Assembly (NCBI GenBank): GCA_016630955.3
Contig: CM049986.1
Location: forward strand, 2,604,001-2,668,000
DNA: 64,000 nt
Reading direction: 5' to 3'
DNA from: Didymella arachidicola
Lineage: Eukaryota > Ascomycota > Dothideomycetes > Pleosporales > Didymellaceae
Shown here: piece by piece, positions 56,229 to 64,000 of the stretch
Layout: each line of letters starts with the position of its first letter
How positions within the stretch are numbered: position 1 is the first letter of the stretch
Program-made: the position numbers and the translations under genes
The notes under the pieces: model-generated
Told to the model about the DNA's origin: nothing
The model's input: the letters and a program-made list of their open reading frames with translations, nothing else
Databases searched by the model: none

Positions 56229-58132
56229 CTAAGCCGCTGCAGTTCCTGCTAAGCTAATCACAACAATTGCACCTACACACGCCCAGAACAAAATAATCAG
56301 CAGCCGACTGCCTGCAGTCTTTCCAATGCAAAAAGCCCAGAATTGTCCAAACCAAATGCTGAACAGCCAGGACCAGAACAATAATGCTGACCACAATGCT
56401 GAATAGCTTCTCTGGGAAAACACAATCATCCATCCTGTCGAGCAAAAGATAGTTACGGCAAGCATCGCAAGGAACCACCACTTTTCAGTTAAGCACCACA
56501 CCTTGAGGCTGCGCCGGATGCTGTGAAATCCTGGAGTAGAGTCAGCATACGCATATGAAACAGCACCGCCCCGGATTCCTTTGTTGATTCTATCTCTTAA
56601 TTGCTTTTCCAGAAGAAGGCATGGGTCGACGTGCTGGAGTTGAAGCTCAGTTTGCATAGCGGCTGCCAGTTCGAGGACCGCGCGGTGTTCTCCAGCGATC
56701 TGCTCCGGAAGACGCTTGCGCAATGCTAACGTGTAGTGCGTGTAGATCCACATGATGTAAATTCCTACAGTCCAGGCAAACAACAATATGATGCAGATGA
56801 ACAGCTGGAGAAAGGAGAAACCCCACTGATAGTTCTGGGATCAGATGTCAGCAGACGGCCAGAATGTCCTTGAGGAGATAAATTGCTGACCCCAATATTT
56901 TGACAAGATCTTCTATCCTCGTTGAAATATGCGAAGTCGTATGTCTTGTTATCTTTAACCCAGGTCTGAGGCAATATTCCTGAGGAATTCTGGCCACCGA
57001 GTTTCTTATCCTCGCTCACGTACACAGAGATATTGAGAGCACTTCCGCCAAGCGTGACACTAGACCTGCTGGAATAGTCTGCCGGATTCAAAAACTTCGT
57101 CGTTTCGTTGTACAAACCGTCAAGTCCATACGATGTGACGTCTGCAGATTGTTAGTATGCGACGAAGGTGCGGTGTGGGTCGAATTCACAATCTGAGATA
57201 GATTTGACAAGTCTGCACCCGTTAGTAGAGCTCCAGTAACCGTGGTGTCTACAGTGTGTGGCATTGTCAAGGAGCACAGGATCATCTGTTCATGCAAGTC
57301 ATTTCCCGCTCCCACCTGACAACTCCTTGAGCAGAGCATACCTTCGTCTGTCCCATCCGTGACCCAGTAATTGTCAGTTAGGTTGATCCTACTTCCGTCG
57401 TGAACCACGTAGAGCACTCGTGAGTATTTGTTGAATGGAATGAGGTTATCCTCCTGGTCCTTGATACGAGACGCGACGTTGGAATCGTAGCCACTCATAG
57501 CGCTCACCAGTGTTGGAAATGCGAGAATGAATAACATAGTCGCAGTCATGAAGGCCATAGCAACCTTCGATCTGAGTCTGCGTTGCCATATGAAGCTTCT
57601 GATAGTCCTAAAAGTCGAGAGAATCGATGCGTCGTTCTCAATGAATATTGTACGGAACAGCTGGTATGTAATGGGCTCGTGTTCCATACATATGGTAAGG
57701 TATCGGGCGAACTCGCGCCATGACACGAGTGCCAACAAAAACTGGCCTCCGCGACCAACACCCTATCAGCTATCAGTACAAAAGCCCGATCTGACGTGGG
57801 TGCCAACTTACAATATCCCATACGACATCGATCACCTTCGCTTGTGGAAATGTCAGAGTGCCTCCTCCCAGGGTGATCTGGAAGAAGCCTGAGGATGACC
57901 ACATGCTATACTTTTCTGGGTACAATCGAAACTCGCCATCTGGTTGACAGGCGTTGAGATCAGAGGTAAACAACGAAAGCATGCTGACGAAGATAAGGCT
58001 GGTGATGAGAGTCAGAAACCAGATTACTCCAGCGGTCCAGGCCCATCCTCGCAGCCATCGTGTCGTTCTGAGATCGTGCTTGAGGTCCTGCCAAGCACTT
58101 CGTAACAACTTGCCGATTCGGTGAAAGGCCAT
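56229..58132 (-). CDS. Polytopic membrane protein of a large Dothideomycete-type family, unknown function
   Basis: Minus-strand exons 58132-57812, 57762-57219, 57141-56891 and 56834-56229 (introns 49, 77, 56 bp; phases agree) give 573 residues. Helix 1 is near residues 31-50 (W-T-A-G-V-I-W-F-L-T-L-I-T). Conserved blocks of the family are G-F-F-Q-I-T-L-G-G-G-T-L-T-F, A-K-V-I-D-V-V-W-D-I, G-R-G-G-Q-F and S-W-R-E-F-A-R-Y. A further helix (M-A-F-M-T-A-T-M-L-F-I-L-A-F-P) precedes a long extracellular, N-glycosylation-rich domain with paired cysteines. Three or four helices follow at the C-terminal end. The donor GTGCAG of intron 2 is the least certain junction. I know the family as numerous in Dothideomycetes but with no assigned function. 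A damaged partial copy of the 3' end lies just downstream. Confidence 0.72.
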
Positions 58133-58541
58133 GGCTTCATATCATACCAAAACAACGAAATGGGGACACTTGATGAAAGCTGAGACCGCAGCGAACAGCT
58201 GCTCCGTCGCGATTGCTGGTTGACATATGGTGATGTCGTGGGACAAGGCTGATACACGCCAATGCTGACATGCGTCCCCGCCCCCAAATCGCCGCATCCA
58301 TGGCGCTGCGATTTACATCTTATTCGTTAGCCCAGAGCACCTATTGGGACAGCGGTTACATAAGTGGTGGCAATCAGTTCGGAATGGCCGAACAAACAGC
58401 GACAACACCGACCATGCCAAAGGATTACGCCTCAGGATACTCGATTACGCGCGGTCGTGCCGAGGAATGCTAGGTGAGTGACTTGATATATCGAAATCTT
58501 CATTACTAAAGCCTGGATGACAACGCACAATCGACGTCCGC
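58133..58541. other. Intergenic stretch, no gene supported
   Basis: About 400 bp between the membrane-protein start and the 3' end of the FBXO21-like gene, both on the minus strand. A 204-base frame at 58270 has no ATG-linked domain. Confidence 0.4.
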
Positions 58542-60388
58542 TCAATCGTCGGGGTATTCATCTTTCAGGTTACTCATGAAAGTATGGCTGGCTGCATCCC
58601 AACGTTTGAAATGACGACCGGCGAGCTTCATGATGGCAGCAGAAGGTAATGTATCTCTGCCAACAGGCTCGATATTCTCCGCGGCAACGTAGCGCACGGA
58701 TTTGTCGTGTACGCTGCATAATGTTAGCCTTATAATTTTAACACCTGTAAGGGGATGAACACTTACAGCACATGATAAAAGGCCTGCTCTCTCCCGCCAG
58801 GCAATCGATCAACACCCATGTTCTGTATCCATTCCTCACCTGCATCACAGCTTGTGTCCCAGCCGGTGACCACGCCCTCGTAAGCGTACCTTTTGTGCCT
58901 AAAGAGAGTGCCAATCTTGTGCTCGACATCTCGCGCTCTTGCGGTTCGTTTTATCTGGGGTCGCTTTATAGTGTCGATATGATGCATACTCTGCACAAAG
59001 TGCAGCAATCGCTGGCCTTCAGGCTGTGTATAAAACATCGGTATGATGTATTGTTCAAGCAGCGCTACGTCCCATGAGAAGTGCGTCTGGAAGTGCTCGA
59101 GTAGATATGGGAGGTACTGGCGTCGTCGTGAGTTGACTTGCTGGGTTGAGCTTGGCTCGTCGCCGGGACCAAGCATCAGCATTGCCCAGATGGTACTGTA
59201 AAAGGCGTTGTCCATGTCGGGGTATGCATCTAGCCAGGCTGCGCTTATACCGTGTAGACCGACTTGCGTTTGCCGGATCGTTTGGACAGAGTTCATGATG
59301 TTGCGTGCTGTGCGCAATACCATCTCACGCGTTGTCGTGTCCGAGAGGAAGGTGTGGTGGTCAGCGGTGGGTACGCCTGCGTTGCGCAGCACGCGCAAAA
59401 GGTCACCTTGGTGCACCTCGTCAGAAGATCGAAATGGGTCAAGATACATGGAGGCGAGCGGGCCAGTGTTACTAGGAATGTACTCGCCATCCAGAGTTTG
59501 CTGCTTTGGCGCGTAGACGAGGCAGTAGACATGGAACAAGAAACCGCACGGCCGTGCATCGAGACCAACCCTCTGGGCGATGGCGCAGAACAATGCAACC
59601 GAGATCAGAGGGAGTGACTGGTGTGTGGGCGATCGTAGGACAAGTCCAAAGAAAGAGTTCCGCAATGCGCGATACGCGGCGTCTGGTGTACCCTTGAAGC
59701 CTTGGTCGCGAAGATAGGTAGCGAGCGCTGATGCCTTCGCTCTGGTACTGAGGTCTCTGAACTCTGGATACTCATTGCGCAAGCCAGTTATAAGGCGATC
59801 CAGATCCTCTGCCATCAGGTCGAAGTCGACATCCTCGCCGCTGCGAGCGAACATGTCGTAGGCGCCCAGCGCCTTGTCGATAGGCACGGGATTTCCCTCA
59901 TGCAAATCTTTCCATACATTGATAGCTACCTCTCGATGTATGCGCTCCAGTGTAGCGTTCGCATAGTATCGCCGCGCGAGTACGTCCTCAGCATCATCCG
60001 GGCATGCGCACTCTCGCAGCAACGCTTCTTTTGCGTCGAACCCAAATTCAGCAATATCGTTGATGCATCGTATGCGCTCGTGTTGTGTGGCCACGACATG
60101 GTCCAACAACCGCCGTGTCTCATGCTCAATGTGCTTCTTCCGCGTGAAGAGAGCGCGCCAATCGACGTCTGACAGCGGGCCCGCGAATTTGGCGGCAATG
60201 TTGTGGCGTGAGTCCCACGTGGTAAAGCTCGAGCGGCATAGTTCGCGCCATATTAGCGGGGAGTCTGCTGTAAGCTGCTTGATCGGTCTGTTGGCTTGCG
60301 AGACGGCTACGAGCGAGTGGGCGTCGAGGTATAAGAAGACGGCTTCGAGAATCTCGGTCGGCAGATCTATGAAGGCGGGGCCGGCCAT
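58542..60388 (-). CDS. F-box protein with transglutaminase-like and YccV-like domains (FBXO21 type)
   Basis: Minus-strand exons 60388-58767 and 58713-58542, with a 53-bp intron (GTAAGT..CAG), give 597 residues. The F-box is at residues 6-55 (F-I-D-L-P-T-E-I-L-E-A-V-F-L-Y-L, then P-L-I-W-R-E-L-C). The middle (about 90-440) matches the SirB1/transglutaminase-like part, with L-A-T-Y-L-R-D-Q-G-F and L-I-S-V-A-L-F-C-A-I-A-Q-R-V-G-L. The C-terminus is a YccV (hemimethylated-DNA-binding type) domain with H-K-I-G-T-L-F-R-H-K-R-Y-A-Y-E-G-V-V and, across the splice, S-V-R-Y-V-A-A-E-N-I-E. This three-part order is that of animal FBXO21, a substrate receptor of SCF ubiquitin ligases. The short last exon is needed to finish the YccV fold. 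Confidence 0.9.
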
Positions 60389-60732
60389 GATCGCAAAGGT
60401 GTGACTTTTCTCTTCTTCGAGCAGATTGTAGGTCCAACAAGTCCATGCGACAATGCTTCAGTGTGGTGTACTTGGAGGCGACAATGCGCACTGGCAGGAA
60501 TGTCGTCAGTGACGGCATTTGCGAACGATGAACGCATCGCGCTTCGGCTGACAGTTGCCGCGGCAAGGGACAGCTGCGATACCGCACCTCGCCTGCACCT
60601 CTGCCTCTCACACGACAACATGGTGATAGGCATCATCTGCAGGAGCAGTGGATTAAATTACTTTGGTACTTTTCTTGGGTGCTGTTCTTACGCGCTATGC
60701 TATTGACCACGATTGTCTTTCTCTCGCAACGC
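60389..60732. other. Spacer between the FBXO21-like and TLC-like genes
   Basis: 344 bp holding the promoter of the FBXO21-like gene and the 3' flank of the TLC-like gene (both on the minus strand). No coding signal of its own. Confidence 0.4.
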
Positions 60733-61833
60733 CTATTCCAATGATGCGATTTTAATCGAGCTGGCCCTCTTGCCTTCTGGCCCGCTATCTTCCTTCCCCT
60801 TGACCTTATCATTGCCTGATGTCTCATCTCCGTCCACCTGTGTTCTCCTTGCTTTCCTCTTCTCTTGCTGCCACAAGCTCCATGTGCAGTACTCGCCCCA
60901 CAGCTGCGCCGCCGTGAAGATGCAGTGGAGGACTGGTATCAAGACTTTCATAGTGATCGTCCATTTATTCCACAACGCTCCATACAGACCGAAGATGGTC
61001 GCCGTCTCCGCCACAGTACCAATAAGCGAGCACCAGAAGGCCACGGAGAAAGAGCGCAATAATGTCTTCTGTGTGACATCTGGGTCGCGGTAGATGATCA
61101 TGGTAATATGCGGAGGCACTTCAACGACGAGGTCATAGAAGCCTGAGTCTGGTCAGCATACGATCTCAGAATCCCTCAAGACAGAACTTACCCCAGAACA
61201 AGGCCAGCACAGCCTCCAACGCCGCATCAGGTTGATGCTTGTTCGAAGCGCTCCAGTACAGCGTCAATTGGCCCATAATCAATACACCACCATGGTGTGC
61301 AACAGCAACAGGACTGATGCCCTCGCGGTATGCGAGCTCGTGTGCATACATCACACTCACGATCATGATAGCAAGGAACAATGCATCGCCCATCGTGAAG
61401 TCATCGTCCCCTTGGGTGAAGTCGTGGACGTCGTGGCCAAACATGGGCGTTTGGAAGTTGGCATGGCCAGTCGCCACAGCGAAAAAGGGATAGATAGCGA
61501 AGAGAAGAACGAAGATCTTGGCCACGAAGGAGAGGTGATGGTTAACAAAGCCGCGCTTTTGACGTACGTTGAGTGTGGGCCAAGTTCGTTTGTAGATGAG
61601 CCCTCTATCTAGAGCGGCTTCGAAGACGTATTGTCGGCAGAAGAAGAAGAGCGTGAGGAGCTGCGGCGAGTCAGCAGGTGTTGGCTTGATGTGTGATCAA
61701 GTCGTTGGCCGCTCACAATCGCGAAGACTAGGCCAGAGTGTCTGATCATTGGTGACAGGATCACGTTTGGAATGTTGGCGAAGCCAGGCAAAACACCACT
61801 ATGATGTTTGCCATCACCCAGTGTCGTCTCCAT
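60733..61833 (-). CDS. Polytopic membrane protein, TLC-domain-like
   Basis: Minus-strand exons 61833-61717, 61660-61192 and 61142-60733, with introns of 56 and 49 bp (GTGAGC..CAG and GTAAGT..CAG), give 331 residues. About seven hydrophobic segments are visible. K-R-G-F-V-N-H-H-L-S-F-V-A-K, a loop with D-D-D-F-T-M-G-D-A-L-F, and A-V-A-H-H-G-G-V-L-I-M-G resemble TRAM-LAG1-CLN8 (TLC) proteins, where His residues in helices matter. A Lys/Glu-rich tail with K-R-K-A-R-R follows the last helix and should face the cytosol. TLC members include ceramide synthases and lipid-sensing proteins of the ER. Without the Lag1 motif fully visible I do not call a ceramide synthase. The splice model is firm; the family call is moderate. 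Confidence 0.65.
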
Positions 61834-63816
61834 GGTGTACAAAGGAGATTACAGGGATGAACAAGGAAGTTTAAGGAGAAACCTTTGAGAGAAGGGAGTC
61901 AAATCGTAAGGAGTGGATGAAGGAGTGAGGATGCACAACGGCTGGGTGAAGGTATATGAGCTGTCTTTACTATCATGCCCAGCCAATAGACTGGATGTAT
62001 TGGTCATGGTCTCCGGGTCTACACATACAGACTTACCATTGATCGAGTGCGACGATCTCCTAGTTTCGCCTCGGGGCACTGTCAGCCCGCAGTAGCAGAG
62101 TAGCTTGGACCTCGAACCTCTGGCCCGAGTGATTCCCAAGACGACGACACTCGGGGCGCACCATGTCCGTTTGTGGATCGGAGCCAAACGTTTCGACACG
62201 AATCTGATGCATCGAGTGAAGTACTACGGTAAACACTAGCTCGGGATCAACATTGTGTTGGGATCTTTACGACATATCAACTTGCCGTGTCCCGAGGATT
62301 TGGTGACAATCTCCCCTTTGATAATGGCTCTGACCTATGCACAACTCGTCATGGATGATGCAAACTTCAAGACGAGCAGATCACTCGCGTAAAGCACAAA
62401 ATTCGACCGACTAAGGGGGTGGGCTTCGATGGTCAAGTCTGGAGTGGGTCTCGAGGCTTTGCATTTGACGAAACACGAGGCAGACAACACGCTACGGTAG
62501 TTTACGAGGTTGATTCCCCGGACTTCATAGCCCCGCCCGCGGTCACCGTTTGACTATTGCTCGGTGATACGCAGTGGACCCCTGAGTAGATCTAGTGTAG
62601 TGCAAATATTCCTTTTCTCTGCATTTGGGTTGCATACCGAGCAGCACATGGCAGAATGTTTATGATCACGACTGGGTGGCATACAGCGTCATCGGCGAGA
62701 CAAATTACGTTCACCTAACTACAGTAGTACGCTCTTGGTAAGGCTTGTGCATGAGGCTTGAGGCGAGGCTTGAGGTGAGGCTTGTGTTCTGAGGTGGTGC
62801 CACAAGTGCACAATAGCACCAAGCGAGACCCAGGGTCTGGAGCATCGACCAACGATGCGGGGGCCGCGGAGACTCGTGTCTAAATTGAGTGAAGACCTGT
62901 GAGGTAATAGGGCACCTCGCTTGCACTCAATGTGCGTCTCTAATGGCTATCAAGTTACTAGACCCCTGAGGCGTGCTTGCCGGCCAACAATCACTCAAAC
63001 AGCGCGCGAAATTGCTTCCCCTGTAGGACGCACCACGATAGAGGACCCACGACGGAGCACGAAACCGGCGAACAAGCATGCCCAAGAAGCTTGTCCCTGA
63101 TAAGCTTTTGTCGTGATCAATCGTCAGTCTTGCTTTGTCGCAAGCTTGAGCCAGGGTTGGATGTTCCTTTCGATATGTGGGTTGAGCGATTTAACATCCT
63201 CGACTGCCAGTCACACCGCGCCGGTGACCGCGCCATTTGTGGCTATGCACCACGTACGAGTTTCGTAGCCCGATTGTTGACCTCCTGGCTTCACCATTCC
63301 TGAACAGGCACGATTTAGCGCTGCCTTTGAGCGGCCTTGCGCATGGACGAGTGAGCGCGATGTGCCGAGTTCCGTCCAGCTTGTCTGTGGCTGGGTCGAT
63401 TTCGGGTCTGTGGCTGGGCTGCTCCAACATTGTGCAAGTCTGGAACGAGGCTAGTGACGGTGTTTGAGGGTAAGTGACGGATGTCAGTGTTTGGAGGTGC
63501 TGTACTCACAAAGAACCAATGAACATTCGTGGCCGGTGACTAGTTCCCGTCCCACATGTTCATCATCAGTATCTACCTCACTATGTCCGTACATTGGCAG
63601 GGAGTAAGCTATTTCTGTGCTATGACGCTGGCTAGGTCCCCTGTGATAAGAGCTGAACGCGTGGCAGCGGGAAGATCTAAAGAAAGAGCAACGCCCCGAG
63701 ACTGCCGCGCCACAGGAAGCTTCATCTGTTGACATCTGCACATAATCACACCGTTGATGTCGCCTTCCAAAGACGCAAACACCCGCAGACGAAAGTCGGA
63801 TCCCTCAATAGACACT
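61834..63816. other. Gene-poor stretch, no gene supported
   Basis: Nearly 2 kb with only short overlapping frames. Imperfect tandem repeats of GAGGCTTGAGGC / GAGGCTTGAGGT lie at about 62751-62785. I see no domain, tRNA or transposon end. Confidence 0.45.
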
Positions 63817-64000
63817 ATGGGTGACGAAGGGCTCCCAAAAGAAATATGCAGCCGAGTAAGGAAGGCATGCAACCGTTGTCGCCTCAGGAAAGTCAAGTGC
63901 AACGGTCGAATACCATGCGCGAGGTGCGAGCAAGATCATGCAACATGCAAGATCAATTATGACGTTACAGGCATCAAGAATCTGAGGAAGAGGTATGCAG
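63817..64000 (+). CDS. Zn2Cys6 transcription factor, N-terminal part (runs out of window)
   Basis: From the ATG at 63817 the frame encodes a perfect zinc cluster: R-K-A-C-N-R-C-R-L-R-K-V-K-C-N-G-R-I-P-C, then A-R-C-E-Q-D-H-A-T-C (spacing CX2CX6CX5CX2CX6C), followed by a short basic linker with N-L-R-K-R. A possible donor GTATGC starts at 63993, so an intron may begin right at the window edge. The rest of the gene lies outside. The three neighbouring regulators in 22 kb (this and the two C2H2-Zn2Cys6 genes) suggest an accessory region with several local pathways. Confidence 0.88.
   Translation, partial: MGDEGLPKEICSRVRKACNRCRLRKVKCNGRIPCARCEQDHATCKINYDVTGIKNLRKRYA

Overview
The window is nuclear DNA of a filamentous ascomycete (Pezizomycotina). 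Most genes are split by short GT..AG introns (42-128 bp in most of my models, typically about 50 bp, often with a CTAAC or CTGAC branch site), and several families are typical of such fungi: C2H2-Zn2Cys6 regulators, a rhodopsin-fold membrane protein, a GMC oxidoreductase, a peroxygenase-like haem-thiolate protein and a BTB protein with a RING inside it. The polytopic membrane protein at 56.2-58.1 kb belongs to a family I associate mainly with Dothideomycetes, so that class is my best guess. This is inference, not a placement.

Layout. 0-4 kb: the 3' part of a methyltransferase gene and a second, frameshifted O-methyltransferase gene, 2.4 kb apart. 4-39 kb: a dense housekeeping block. It holds an ASPM/Sha1 calmodulin-binding spindle protein, a UQCC2/CBP6-like mitochondrial protein, a Bsd2/Ndfip protein, APC1, a Nup37-like beta-propeller protein, an MFS sugar transporter, a BTB-RING protein with an internal TAG, protein-L-isoaspartate methyltransferase, UTP22, a large coiled-coil protein, the SNIP1/Pml1 FHA splicing factor and a GH47 alpha-mannosidase. 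39-57 kb: a looser, accessory-looking block. It holds a secreted peroxygenase-like protein, a decayed OSCA/CSC1 channel fragment, a C2H2-Zn2Cys6 regulator beside an NDUFS7-type complex I subunit, a small secreted protein, a rhodopsin-fold membrane protein, a GMC oxidoreductase, a second C2H2-Zn2Cys6 regulator, an SDR and a membrane protein whose 3' end is partly duplicated. 58-62 kb: an FBXO21-like protein and a TLC-like membrane protein. 63.8 kb to the end: the start of a zinc-cluster regulator.

The most interesting unit is 49.0-55.5 kb. A regulator and a secreted GMC oxidoreductase are transcribed divergently, and an SDR lies convergent to the regulator. A near-identical 15-bp palindrome (CGG-N9-CCG) sits in the regulator/GMC intergenic space and again 186 bp upstream of the SDR. 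This suggests a small co-regulated oxidative pathway controlled by the local regulator. The second item of note is the BTB-RING gene: its internal stop lies inside a 42-bp GT..AG segment whose removal would restore the frame.

Many gene ends given here come from hand-built splice models checked for reading phase. I ran no alignment, RNA or database comparison.
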